A DNA stretch of 36,245 bases from Actinacidiphila acididurans. Lineage in GTDB: Bacteria; Actinomycetota; Actinomycetes; Streptomycetales; Streptomycetaceae. The DNA lies in assembly GCF_016918855.1 (NCBI RefSeq), contig NZ_JADKYB010000043.1, positions 1 to 36,245 of the forward strand, written 5' to 3'. Shown piece by piece: positions 24,400 through 32,743 of this stretch; the first letter of the stretch is position 1; each line of letters begins with the position of its first letter. The notes beneath the pieces were generated by a model. The model saw only the letters and a list, made by a program, of their open reading frames with translations, was not told where the DNA came from and searched no databases. The translations under genes and the position numbers were made by a program.

Positions 24400-25524
24400 T
24401 CAGCTCAGCGTCGCCGCCTTCGGGTCCCACCCCTCGGGCAGGACCTCCGCGCGCGGCGCCGCCGACTCCAGGCCGACGAAGCCGTGCCGCTGCGCCGAGT
24501 CGGCGACCGAGGCCATCAACTCCAGTACGTGCTGGGCGAGTTCGCCGGAGGCGCGGTGCGCGGCGCCGCCGCGGATCGCCCGGGCCATGTCGAGCACGCC
24601 GATGCCGCGGCCCGCGGTGGTCCCGGTGACCGGCAGCTCCCGCCAGTCCTCGGCGCCGAACTCCTGTATCCGCAGCGGCCCGTCGAAGGTGTTCGGGTCC
24701 GGCAGCGACAGCGTGCCCTCCGTACCGGTGATCTCGATCATCCGGCGCGGCACCGAGGAGTCGAAGCTGAAGGTCGCCGAGGCGCTGGGCCCGCCGGCGA
24801 AGTCCAGCAGGGCGTGCACATGGGTGGGCACCTCCACCGCGAAGGCGGTGCCGGCCTTGGGCCCGGAGCCGATCACCCGCTGCGCCCGCGCCTGCCGGGC
24901 GGTCGCCGCCACCCGGGCCACCGGCCCGAACAGCGCCACCAGAGCGGTCAGGTAGTACGGACCGATGTCGAACAGCGGCCCGGCACCGTACTGGAAGAGG
25001 AACTCCGGGCTCGGGTGCCAGCTCTCCGGGCCCGGGCCCTGGGTGACGGCGGTGGCGCTGACCGGCTCGCCGATCAGGCCCGCCCGCACCGCCCGCGCCG
25101 CCGACTGGAGTCCCGCGCCGAGGAACGTGTCCGGTGCGCTGCCGACGCGCAGGCCCCGCGACTGCGCCTCCGCCAGGATCTTCGCCCCGTCCGAGGGCGC
25201 CAGCGCCAGCGGCTTCTCGCCGTAGACGTGCTTGCCGGCCCGCAGCGCCGCCGTGGCAACCTCGGCGTGCGCCGCCGGTATGGTCAGGTTGACGACGATC
25301 TCGACCTCGGGGACCGCGAGCACCGATTCCACGTCGCCGGCGACCGGTATGCCGTACGCCGACGCCTGCGTGCGGGCCCGTTCGACGTCCAGGTCGGCCA
25401 CGCCGAGCACCTGCACGTCGGGGAAGGCGGTGAGCGCGGTCAGGTACTGGTCGCTGATCACCCCGGCGCCGACCAGCGCCACCCCCACCGGCCCCACCCC
25501 CACCGGCCGGGCGGCCGCGCTCAT
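24400..25524 (-). CDS. Gfo/Idh/MocA family NAD(P)-dependent oxidoreductase (second of the operon)
   Basis: This 374-residue protein has a Rossmann motif VALVGAGVISDQY at the N-terminus, EKPLALAPSD with the conserved catalytic lysine, and a C-terminal alpha/beta domain. In the site where many relatives have DIGSH, it has DIGPYYLTAL, so the usual histidine is Tyr. Members oxidise or reduce a sugar hydroxyl using NAD(P). ATG 25524 overlaps the stop of the upstream isomerase gene (ATGA), so the two are translationally coupled; longer frames read back through that isomerase in another frame and are not real. Its substrate is probably the product or precursor of the coupled isomerase. It is the last gene of the operon. 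Confidence 0.88.
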   Translation of the reverse strand: MSAAARPVGVGPVGVALVGAGVISDQYLTALTAFPDVQVLGVADLDVERARTQASAYGIPVAGDVESVLAVPEVEIVVNLTIPAAHAEVATAALRAGKHVYGEKPLALAPSDGAKILAEAQSRGLRVGSAPDTFLGAGLQSAARAVRAGLIGEPVSATAVTQGPGPESWHPSPEFLFQYGAGPLFDIGPYYLTALVALFGPVARVAATARQARAQRVIGSGPKAGTAFAVEVPTHVHALLDFAGGPSASATFSFDSSVPRRMIEITGTEGTLSLPDPNTFDGPLRIQEFGAEDWRELPVTGTTAGRGIGVLDMARAIRGGAAHRASGELAQHVLELMASVADSAQRHGFVGLESAAPRAEVLPEGWDPKAATLS

Positions 25525-26264
25525 CGGCCCTCCAACTCGGTCAGGTAGGCGCGGCTGGCGGCGACGGCCTCGAAGATGTCGGTGTCGCAGGAGTCCAGTT
25601 CCACGATGCGCACCGCGTCCGGCGCGGCCGCCAGGATCGACGGCACGTCGATGACGCCCTGGCCGACCGCGGTGTGCGCCTCGCCCTTGACGCCCGGTCC
25701 GTCCTTGACGTGCAGCGCCAGTACCCGGTCGCCCAGGGTGCGCAGCAGGTCCGGCACGTGTGCGCCGCCCACCTGCGCCCAGTAGGTGTCGACCTCCAGG
25801 AAGACCTCCGGCGCGAGCAGGTCGGTCAGCACCTCCAGCGCCGTACGGTCCTCGAACCGCGGCTCGAGCTCCCACCAGTGGTTGTGGTAGCCGATCCTGA
25901 TGCCGCGGGAGGCGGCCTGCTCGGCGAAGCCGTTGAGCAGGTCGGCGGTGCGCCGCAGGCCGTCGAGGGTGGTGAACTCCTCGTGCTCGATGCCGCCGGG
26001 GATGATGGCGAGGTCGGTGCCGACGGCCGCGACCGCGTCGAAGACCTCGCCGGCCTCCTTGCTGAACAGGGCGTAGGCGTGCGTGCTGGTCACCGAGATG
26101 CCCAGGTCGTCGGCGAGCTTGCGGAAGCCGGCCGGGTCGGCCGTCGGGTCGTACGTCTCGACCGAGCGGTAGCCGATCTCGGCGAGCCGGGTCAGGGTGC
26201 CGTCGCGGTCGGCGGCGAGCTCATCCCGGAGGGTGTAGAGCTGAATGCTCAAGGGTGTGGCCAT
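25521..26264 (-). CDS. Sugar phosphate isomerase/epimerase family TIM-barrel protein (short form)
   Basis: This 247-residue protein has the AP-endonuclease-2-like (xylose isomerase-like) TIM barrel. Likely metal ligands are in YHNHWWE, LEVDTYWAQ, ALHVKDG and RIVELDSC. It begins SIQLYTLRDEL, typical of a subgroup often encoded beside Gfo/Idh/MocA oxidoreductases. Characterised relatives isomerise keto sugars or catalyse eliminations on 3-keto-glycosides. ATG 26264 has AGGAGG 11 bases upstream. Gene order and the ATGA overlap with the next oxidoreductase imply a shared pathway. The substrate is unknown. Confidence 0.85.
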   Translation of the reverse strand: MATPLSIQLYTLRDELAADRDGTLTRLAEIGYRSVETYDPTADPAGFRKLADDLGISVTSTHAYALFSKEAGEVFDAVAAVGTDLAIIPGGIEHEEFTTLDGLRRTADLLNGFAEQAASRGIRIGYHNHWWELEPRFEDRTALEVLTDLLAPEVFLEVDTYWAQVGGAHVPDLLRTLGDRVLALHVKDGPGVKGEAHTAVGQGVIDVPSILAAAPDAVRIVELDSCDTDIFEAVAASRAYLTELEGR

Positions 26265-26322
26265 CGAAGCGGTGCCTCCTGGAATTCCTGGTTCTGGTGC
26301 GGGTCCTGATCCTGGAACGGTC

Positions 26323-26384
26323 GGTGCTCAGCCGACGATCAGCGGGTGCCGGCGGTCAGTGGTGCTCAGCCGACGATCAGCGGG
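26323..26384. repeat. 24-bp direct repeat duplicating the 3' end of an isomerase gene
   Basis: The same 24 bases occur at 26323-26346 and 26361-26384, 38 bp apart start to start. On the minus strand they read as the last codons (PLIVG) and stop of the 306-residue isomerase plus six bases. The outer copy is therefore a non-coding echo of the gene's end. Confidence 0.85.
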
Positions 26385-27286
26385 CTCAGCGTGCGGTGGG
26401 CGATCTTCAGCCCCTGGGTGACCCGGTGCACGTCCCCGCTCCACACCGGGTCCTCGTGCTCCACGGACAGCACCCCGGTGAAGCCGCCCTCGTAGAGGGT
26501 GTCGACGATCCGGCGCCAGTCCACGTCGCCCAGCCCCGGCACCCGGTAGCGCCACCAGCCGCTGTCCCAGCCGTCGGTACGGGCCACGCTGCGGCCGAAG
26601 AAGCCGTAGCGGTCCCGGGCCCGCGGGTCGAGCTGGGCGTCCTTGGCCTGGGCGTGCGGGATGCGGTCGATGTACGGCTTGAGCGCCGTCACCGGGTCGA
26701 TGCCGAGCCACAGCAGGTGCGAGGGGTCGTAGTTGAGGTAGAAGCCGAGGTCGAACATCCACTCCCACAGCTCGGGGGAGTAGGCGAGGTTGCCCGGGTA
26801 GCCGTCCGGGTGCCACCCCTCCATCACGCAGTTCTCGATGATGATCTTCACGCCGCGCTCACCGGCGTACTCCACCAGCGCGGGCAGTTCGCGTTCCGCC
26901 AGCGCCAGGTTCTCACTTACGCTCAGCCCCGGGTGGCGGCCGATGAAGGTGCCTACGGTCTCCACGCCCAGCAGCGCCGCCGCGTCCACGTTGGCCCGTA
27001 CGTGGGCGGCTGTTTCGGCCCGGCGGGCGACGTCGGGGTGCAGGTTGTTCTCGTAGTACGCCAGCGACGACAGGGTCAGGCCGTGCTTGTCGAACAGGGC
27101 GCGGGTTGCGTCGGCGGCCCGCTCGTCGAAGGCGGCCACGTCCAGGTGGCTGGCCTCGAAGTCCCGGGAGCCGGTGGCCGGCCAGGTCGCCACCTCCAGT
27201 GCCTCGTAGCCGTGACCCGCGGCCCACGCGGCGATCTCCTCCAGCGGGAGCTGCGGCAGGCAGGCGGTCAGGAAGCCGAGCTTCAT
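26366..27286 (-). CDS. Sugar phosphate isomerase/epimerase family TIM-barrel protein (long form)
   Basis: This 306-residue protein belongs to the xylose isomerase-like TIM-barrel superfamily. Expected metal ligands lie in IIIENCVMEG, LNYDPSHLLW, IPHAQAKDA and LSVEHEDP, the Glu-Asp-His-Glu set of tagatose-epimerase-like enzymes. It starts MKLGFLTACLP at ATG 27286, two bases after the stop of the upstream oxidoreductase, with GAGG overlapping that gene's end. Oxidoreductase and isomerase would act in sequence on a sugar or glycoside. Relatives occur in inositol-like and 3-keto-sugar pathways. A precise substrate cannot be read from the sequence. Confidence 0.87.
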   Translation of the reverse strand: MKLGFLTACLPQLPLEEIAAWAAGHGYEALEVATWPATGSRDFEASHLDVAAFDERAADATRALFDKHGLTLSSLAYYENNLHPDVARRAETAAHVRANVDAAALLGVETVGTFIGRHPGLSVSENLALAERELPALVEYAGERGVKIIIENCVMEGWHPDGYPGNLAYSPELWEWMFDLGFYLNYDPSHLLWLGIDPVTALKPYIDRIPHAQAKDAQLDPRARDRYGFFGRSVARTDGWDSGWWRYRVPGLGDVDWRRIVDTLYEGGFTGVLSVEHEDPVWSGDVHRVTQGLKIAHRTLSPLIVG

Positions 27287-27287
27287 C

Positions 27288-28376
27288 TCAGGAGACCTCT
27301 TTCCAGGACCGGTCCGCCGCGGACGTCAGGACGGCCTCGGTGAGGCGCACCATGCGGGCGGCGTCGTCGAACGTGGGATGACGGAGTACGGCCGCCGCGC
27401 CGTCGCGGATCGCCGCGTGCACATCGCGGACAAAAGCGGCGAAACAGTCGAGATAGCCCATGGGGTGACCGCCCGGCACCACCGACAGCCGGGCCGCGTC
27501 GGGGGAGAGCAGCCCCGGGTCGCGCAGCACGGCCGCGTTCTCCCCGCGGGAGCCGACGAACAGCGACTCCGGGTTCTCCTGGTCGAAGGCCAGCGAGGTA
27601 CGTGCCCCGTCCACCTCGAACCAGAGCCGGTTCTTGCGGCCGGGGGAGACCTGGGAGACGGTCAGCGTGCCGGTCGCGCCGCGGTCGGTGCGCAGCAGCA
27701 GGTGCACCACGTCCTCGGTGTCCGGCACGCCGCCGTCCCGCGGGAGTGTGCTGGTGAGCGCCGTCACCTCGGCGATCCGGTGACCGGTCACCCACTCGAC
27801 CAGGTCGCACCAGTGCGAGCCGATGTCGGCGAACGCCCGCGACGGGCCGCCGGCCGCGGCGTCCACCCGCCAGTTGGTGTCGCCCGGCTCGGACAGCCAG
27901 TCCTGCAGGTAGTGGCCGTGCACCAGCCGGACCTCGCCGGCCCGGCCGTCGGCGACCCGGGCCCGGGCCTCGGCCGCCATCGGGTGGTAGCGGTAGACGA
28001 AGGGGACCGCCGCGACCAGGCCGCTGTCCGCGGCCAGCCGGGCCAGCGCGTCCGCGGTGTCCGCCGAGGTGGTCAGCGGCTTCTCGCACACCACGTGCTT
28101 GCCGGCCCGCAGCGCGAGTTCGGCCAGCCGCGCGTGCGACTCGTTCGGTGTGCAGATGTGCACGACGTCCACCTCGTCACTGGTGACCAGCTCCTCGGAG
28201 GAGTCGAAGGCCTGGGCCACGCCGAGCGCGGCCGCGGCCTCCTTGGCGCGCGCCGGAGACGAGGCGCTGATCCCGGCGACAGGCGCGCCGGCGCGGCGTA
28301 CCGCGTCCAGATGGACGCGCCCGATCATGCCGGTACCGGCGATGCCGGTACGCAGCGACGTCGCTGTCTGGGTCAC
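27288..28376 (-). CDS. Gfo/Idh/MocA family NAD(P)-dependent oxidoreductase (first of the operon)
   Basis: This 362-residue protein begins with GIAGTGMIGRVH (dinucleotide binding), has EKPLTTSADT with the catalytic lysine, and DIGSHWCDLVEW with the histidine typical of sugar dehydrogenases in this family. It likely oxidises a secondary hydroxyl of a sugar or glycoside. I chose GTG 28376 because GGAGG lies six bases upstream and the Rossmann fold begins nine residues later; ATG 28439 would start upstream of the likely promoter -10. It is the first gene of a four-gene operon (oxidoreductase, isomerase, isomerase, oxidoreductase) and diverges from a ROK regulator. Confidence 0.88.
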   Translation of the reverse strand: MTQTATSLRTGIAGTGMIGRVHLDAVRRAGAPVAGISASSPARAKEAAAALGVAQAFDSSEELVTSDEVDVVHICTPNESHARLAELALRAGKHVVCEKPLTTSADTADALARLAADSGLVAAVPFVYRYHPMAAEARARVADGRAGEVRLVHGHYLQDWLSEPGDTNWRVDAAAGGPSRAFADIGSHWCDLVEWVTGHRIAEVTALTSTLPRDGGVPDTEDVVHLLLRTDRGATGTLTVSQVSPGRKNRLWFEVDGARTSLAFDQENPESLFVGSRGENAAVLRDPGLLSPDAARLSVVPGGHPMGYLDCFAAFVRDVHAAIRDGAAAVLRHPTFDDAARMVRLTEAVLTSAADRSWKEVS

Positions 28377-28404
28377 AACTGCCCTCCCTTTCGGTCCGCA
28401 TGAA

Positions 28405-28454
28405 ACGCTAGCCAGCGGGCATTCGGTTGACAATGGCAAGATTTACGCTAACTT
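28405..28454. promoter_or_regulatory. Back-to-back promoters sharing one -35 sequence
   Basis: Minus strand: TTGTCA (28428-28433), 17 bp, TAGCGT (28405-28410), serving the oxidoreductase operon. Plus strand: TTGACA (28427-28432), 16 bp, TAACTT (28449-28454), pointing to the ROK gene. The -35 boxes overlap almost fully. ACGCTA repeats at 28405-28410 and 28445-28450, and CGCTA/TAGCG (28446-28450, 28465-28469) form an inverted pair, possible ROK operator elements. Confidence 0.5.
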
Positions 28455-28705
28455 CTGTCATAAATAGCGGGGTGGATCGCAGAGCCGGACCGGGCGCACG
28501 ACCGCGCACAGCGGGCTCATGGCAGGCTCATGGCTCGCGGTTCGCGGTTCGTGGCTCGCGGCTCATGACGATCAGGCCGCGACCACTGCGGTGCACGGCG
28601 GGGGGGGGGTCCGTTGACGGCGGCTCACCACTGGTCGCGACCGTTGGCGAGTGCTCACGGCGACGTCACGGACGATGTCAGGACGAAGAGGACAGAAGGG
28701 GCGGG
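28455..28705 (+). other. Long leader region in front of the ROK regulator gene
   Basis: About 250 bases between the predicted start site and the ROK start codon. It contains short direct repeats of GGCTCATGG and GGCTCGCGG type (28513-28565) and a run of ten G (28600-28609). I see no open frame with a ribosome binding site and no known riboswitch. Confidence 0.5.
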
Positions 28706-29902
28706 GTGCCCGTGGCGACGGCAGGCGACCGGCAGGACCGGCAGTTGACCGCGCTCAGCGAGCTGGCCGCACTGGTGGCGGGCGGCGCCACCCGGCGCAG
28801 CCAACTGGCCACCGCCACCGGGCTGTCCAGGGCCGCCGTCGCCCAGCGGGTGGACCTGCTGATCAGCAAGGGACTGCTGGTCGAGAGCGGCACGGTGGCC
28901 ACCGAGCGCGGCCGGCCCCCGCTGGCCCTGCACCTGGCCTCGCACAGGGCGGTGGTCTGCGCGGTCGACCTCGGCGCCACCCACAGCGCGGTCGCGGTCG
29001 CCGAACTCGGCGGCACCGTACTCGCCGAGACCACCGAGGAACTGGACATCAACGAAGGGCCCGAGGCCGTTCTCAACGGTGTCCACGAGCAGATCGGCCG
29101 GCTGCTGGCCACCGCCGGCCACCCGGTCGAGCACGTGCGCGCGATCAGCGTCGGCGTGCCCGGACCGGTCGAGGCGCGCACCGGTACGGTCATCCGCCCG
29201 CCGATCATGCGCGGCTGGGACGGCTACCGGGTCCCCGAGTTCTTCGCCGGCCGCTACGACGCGCCCGTCCTGGTCGACAACGACGTGAACATGATGGCGC
29301 TGGGCGAGTACGGCCACCGGCCCGCCACCGCCCACCTGCTGTACGTCAAGGTCGGCACCGGCATCGGCTGCGGCATCGTCTCCGGCGGCCTGGTGCACCG
29401 CGGCGCGACCGGCGCGGCCGGCGACATCGGCCACATCCGGGTGCCCGGCCACGACGACGTGCTGTGCCACTGCGGCAACACCGGCTGCGTGGAGGCCGTC
29501 GCCTCCGGCGCCGCGATCGCCGCGAGCCTGCGCGAGGCCGGCCTGCCCGTGGAGCACGTCGCCGACGTGGTCCGGCTGGTCGGGGCCGGCGATCCCGTCG
29601 CCCGCCGGCACGTACGGCTGGCCGCCCAGCGCATCGGCGAGGTCCTCGCCTCCCTGGTCAGCTTCTACAACCCCGACACCATCGTCCTCGGCGGCTCCAT
29701 GGCCAGCCTCCACGACGACCTGCTCGCCGACATCCGAGCCGCCGTCTACCGCCGCGCCCTCCCCCTCGCCACCCGCACGGTCGCCATCGAAAGCACCCTC
29801 CTGGGCCGCCGCGCCGGCATCGAAGGCGCCCGCCGCCTCGCCGTCCACCACCTCCTGTCCCCCGAGGGCATCGCCCGAATCCTGGCGCGGGGCGGTACGT
29901 GA
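28706..29902 (+). CDS. ROK family transcriptional regulator
   Basis: This 398-residue protein has an N-terminal winged helix-turn-helix (about residues 10-70, ATATGLSRAAVAQRVDLLISKGLL) and a C-terminal ROK sugar-kinase-like domain: AVDLGATHSAVAVAE (ATP/sugar site), SVGVPGPVEA, DNDVNMMALGE and the zinc-type motif CHCGNTGCVEAVASG. ROK repressors sense a sugar or sugar phosphate. I chose GTG 28706 with AGAAGGGG just upstream; GTG 28712 is also possible. It diverges from the oxidoreductase/isomerase operon and shares a compact promoter region with it, so it is the likely pathway repressor. The inducer is unknown. Confidence 0.88.
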   Translation: MPVATAGDRQDRQLTALSELAALVAGGATRRSQLATATGLSRAAVAQRVDLLISKGLLVESGTVATERGRPPLALHLASHRAVVCAVDLGATHSAVAVAELGGTVLAETTEELDINEGPEAVLNGVHEQIGRLLATAGHPVEHVRAISVGVPGPVEARTGTVIRPPIMRGWDGYRVPEFFAGRYDAPVLVDNDVNMMALGEYGHRPATAHLLYVKVGTGIGCGIVSGGLVHRGATGAAGDIGHIRVPGHDDVLCHCGNTGCVEAVASGAAIAASLREAGLPVEHVADVVRLVGAGDPVARRHVRLAAQRIGEVLASLVSFYNPDTIVLGGSMASLHDDLLADIRAAVYRRALPLATRTVAIESTLLGRRAGIEGARRLAVHHLLSPEGIARILARGGT

Positions 29903-30004
29903 GCCAACCCCCGGAGGAGCGCGATCAGTTGCCGCAGGCACGATTGCCGCGAGGGGTGGGAAACGGGCGCGTTTCGCCGAACGGCCGCGTGCGGGGGAGG
30001 GGTT

Positions 30005-31090
30005 ATGCATCCTGGTGCCATGGAGCCGTACGCCGACGACGACGCCTCGACGCTCTGGATCGACTCGCTCGTGGCGCCGGACCCGCAGACCACCAGGCCG
30101 TCCGACATCGAACTGTGGAAGGCCCGCAAGCACTATCCCTCGACACTGGTCGCGGGCGGGCCCGTGTTCGGGGCCGCCCGGGAGCGGGGTGACGGCACCT
30201 GGGAAGTGCTGCCGTACTTCGCGGGCCGTACTCCGCAGGACGCCCGCGACGAACTGGGGGCGCACTTCCGTGCGCTGGCCCGGCTGGCGCAGGACACCGG
30301 CGGGACCGCCGCCGCGGCGGACTACCTCGCCGCGGCCGACCGGCTGGACACGTCAGCCGTGGACGAACTGACGGCGGGCGGCCACCGGCACCGGGTGATA
30401 CGCGCCGAACGCTTCCTGCGCATGGGCCCCGACGGCCCCGAACCGCCGCGCGTCACCGATCCCGACCCGGGCGGCCCCGGAGACCCGGCCACGACCGCCG
30501 ACCCCGCGGCCGGCCTGATCGTCACCCCCGGCACCGCCCCCGAGAGCGTGCTGACCGCCGAACTCCTGGCCGCCGTGGACCGCGACGCCACCGTGCCGGA
30601 CGACGCCGCGCGGGACGCACGCCACGCCGTACGCAGCCACCCCGGTGTCCTTCCGCTCCCGGCCACCTTCATGACCGCCGAACGCAGCGGCCACGGCTGG
30701 CGCCCCGCCTCGGCCGGCCTCGCCCCCACCCCCCAGGCCGCCCGTGACGGCCTGGCCATGCAACTTCGGGTCCTCTTCCCCTGGCAGCGCGAACTGACCG
30801 CCGAGGAACGCGAGATCCACAAGCGCGCCGCCGACCGCCTCGACACCGACCGCGTCGACGAACTCGACGTCGCCGACCGCCACTTCCGCATCGTCCGCGT
30901 CGAACGCGTCCTCCGCGTCGGCCCCGACGGCCCCGAAGGCCCCCGCCCCTCCGACCGCACCGAGGAACACGGCCCCTTCGCCGCCCCGGACGACGAGGAC
31001 GAAGACCTCCCCAGCGAACGCCTCTCCCACTTCCTCGACCTCGTCGCCGAGGAACGCCGCCGCCGGGGTGGGGCGGAGGGGGAGCGCTGA
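30005..31090 (+). CDS. DUF5954-like hypothetical protein with an internal duplication
   Basis: This 361-residue acidic, soluble protein has no signal peptide or membrane helix. Two halves repeat the same block: about residues 79-150 (GRTPQDARDELG ... ADRLDTSAVDEL ... FLRMGPDGPEPP) and about 240-325 (LAPTPQAARDGLA ... ADRLDTDRVDEL ... VLRVGPDGPEGP). This matches my memory of the actinobacterial DUF5954 family, whose role is unknown. ATG 30005 has GGAGG upstream; ATG 30020 is an alternative. The Glu/Asp-rich tail (DDEDEDLPSER) is probably flexible. Converging with the DNA-repair gene 39 bases downstream, it gives no pathway hint. Confidence 0.7.
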   Translation: MHPGAMEPYADDDASTLWIDSLVAPDPQTTRPSDIELWKARKHYPSTLVAGGPVFGAARERGDGTWEVLPYFAGRTPQDARDELGAHFRALARLAQDTGGTAAAADYLAAADRLDTSAVDELTAGGHRHRVIRAERFLRMGPDGPEPPRVTDPDPGGPGDPATTADPAAGLIVTPGTAPESVLTAELLAAVDRDATVPDDAARDARHAVRSHPGVLPLPATFMTAERSGHGWRPASAGLAPTPQAARDGLAMQLRVLFPWQRELTAEEREIHKRAADRLDTDRVDELDVADRHFRIVRVERVLRVGPDGPEGPRPSDRTEEHGPFAAPDDEDEDLPSERLSHFLDLVAEERRRRGGAEGER

Positions 31091-31129
31091 TCCCTGGGGG
31101 AGTACGGGCCGCTCCGGCACAGTGCGGGC

Positions 31130-32566
31130 TCAGCCCTCCGCGTGCCAGACGTAATGGGTGGCGTAGGAACTCCAGGGGCGCCAGCGGGAGATGTGGGCGG
31201 GGGCCAGGGTGAGGAGGAGGGCGGGGTCGAGGAGGACGTCCGGGTCGCTCAGGGCACGCATGCGGATGTAGCCGGCCGTCCAGGTGCTGATCCCGGGGAG
31301 GGACAGGAGCGCGCGTTCGGCTTCGTCGCGGTCGGCGCCCGGGTCGAGGCGGAGTGAACCGCCGGCCAGGGCCACGGCCAACGCCCGTACGGCGGTGGCG
31401 CGTTGCGGCGCGACAGCGATGCCCAGGTCGCCCGGGGCGGCGGTCAGGTCGCGTGGCCGGGGGAACAGGTGGGTCAGGCCGCCGCTGGGCTCCGGGAGGG
31501 GTTCGCCGTGTGCCGCGACCAGATCCGCCGCGAGGTGCCGGGCCTCCGGGAGCGGCAGCCCGTCGCCGAGGACCGCCCGCAGTGCCAGCTCCTCCGGGTC
31601 GGCCGCTCCCGGCGCCCGCAGCCCCGGGGTCGCCGCGACCAGCGGCGCCAGCGCGGGGTCGGCGGACAGCCGCTGGGCCACCGCGTACGGATCGGCGTCC
31701 AGGTCGAACAGGCGCCGTATCCGCTGGGTGGCCGTGGTCAGGTCGCGCAGGTCGCCCAGGTGCAGCGAGCACTCCAGCCAGCCGCCGGTGCCCGCCCGCT
31801 CGGCCACTTCGGCCACTCCCGGCGCGTGCGGCAGTCGCAGCGTGCGCCGGTACGTCCGCCGCCCCGGCTCCCCGGTGACCTCCTCCACCCCGGCGACTGC
31901 CCGCTCGGCGAGGAAGCCGAAGACCTGCGCGGTGTCGTACGGGCCCCGGTACGCCAGCCGCAGCGGCACCCCCGCAGCGCCGTCCCGCCCGGCCACCGGC
32001 AGCCGCCCCGGCCGCCCCGCCCGCAGCTCGGTGGGCGTGGCCGCGTAGATCTCCTTGATCGTCTCGTTGAACTGCCGCACGCTCGCGAACCCCGCCGCGA
32101 ACGCGATCTCGGCCGCCTGCATCGAGGTGGTCTGGAGCAGCACCCGTGCGGTGTGCCCGCGCTGCGCCCGGGCCAGCGCGATCGGCCCCGCGCCCAGCTC
32201 GGCGTTGAGCTGCCGCTGCACCTGCCGTGCGCTGTACCCCAGCCGCGCGGCCAGCCCCGCCACACCCTCGCGGTCCACCACCCCGTCGCCGATCAGCCGG
32301 ACCGCCCGCCCCACCACATCGGCCCGCGCGTTCCAGTCCGCCGACCCCGGCACCGCGTCCGGTCGGCACCGCCGGCACGCCCGGAACCCGGCTCCCTGCG
32401 CGGCCGCGGCGGTGGCGAAGAACGACACGTTTTGCCGCTTGGGCGTGATCGCCGGGCAGCTCGGCCGGCAGTAGATCCCGGTCGTGGCCACCCCGAAGAA
32501 GAACACTCCGTCGAACCGGGCGTCCCTGCTGCGCACGGCCTCGTACCTGCTGTCCTCGGTCGTCAT
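31130..32566 (-). CDS. alkA: Bifunctional Ada/AlkA-type methylation sensor and DNA-3-methyladenine glycosylase
   Basis: This 478-residue protein has three parts. The Ada N-terminal zinc domain has cysteines 33, 37, 64 and 67 (YCRPSCP and ACRRCRPD), the first being the methyl acceptor from phosphotriesters. An AraC-type DNA-binding domain follows (about 80-185). The C-terminal half is an AlkA glycosylase, with helix-hairpin-helix LPGISTWTAGYIRMRAL. The whole would sense and repair alkylation damage, as in the mycobacterial AlkA of the same layout. The loop after the hairpin reads DVLLDPALLLTL. In relatives the catalytic aspartate sits in LxTDLxxR-like sequence; here it seems replaced by Ala449 or shifted to Asp447, and the following helix is short. 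GGAGG is only one base before the ATG. Glycosylase activity is uncertain. Confidence 0.85.
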   Translation of the reverse strand: MTTEDSRYEAVRSRDARFDGVFFFGVATTGIYCRPSCPAITPKRQNVSFFATAAAAQGAGFRACRRCRPDAVPGSADWNARADVVGRAVRLIGDGVVDREGVAGLAARLGYSARQVQRQLNAELGAGPIALARAQRGHTARVLLQTTSMQAAEIAFAAGFASVRQFNETIKEIYAATPTELRAGRPGRLPVAGRDGAAGVPLRLAYRGPYDTAQVFGFLAERAVAGVEEVTGEPGRRTYRRTLRLPHAPGVAEVAERAGTGGWLECSLHLGDLRDLTTATQRIRRLFDLDADPYAVAQRLSADPALAPLVAATPGLRAPGAADPEELALRAVLGDGLPLPEARHLAADLVAAHGEPLPEPSGGLTHLFPRPRDLTAAPGDLGIAVAPQRATAVRALAVALAGGSLRLDPGADRDEAERALLSLPGISTWTAGYIRMRALSDPDVLLDPALLLTLAPAHISRWRPWSSYATHYVWHAEG

Positions 32567-32743
32567 GCCTCCAGTATCACCCGGGCCGGGCGCGCGCTCT
32601 GGCGGATTTCGGACGCGAGCTTTTTGGCCATGCCAGGCATGAGCGGCGTCGGGCTGTGAAGGCCTGTGCCCCATTCCGTGGCGCGGGTCGTCACCGACCG
32701 GGAGGGGTTGTTGCTGTCGTGTCCGGACCACCGGCGAGTGGGT

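Noticed and set aside
28600..28609. Run of ten G as a phase-variable coding tract
   Set aside because: It lies in the non-coding leader about 96 bp before the ROK start codon, so slippage would not change a reading frame.
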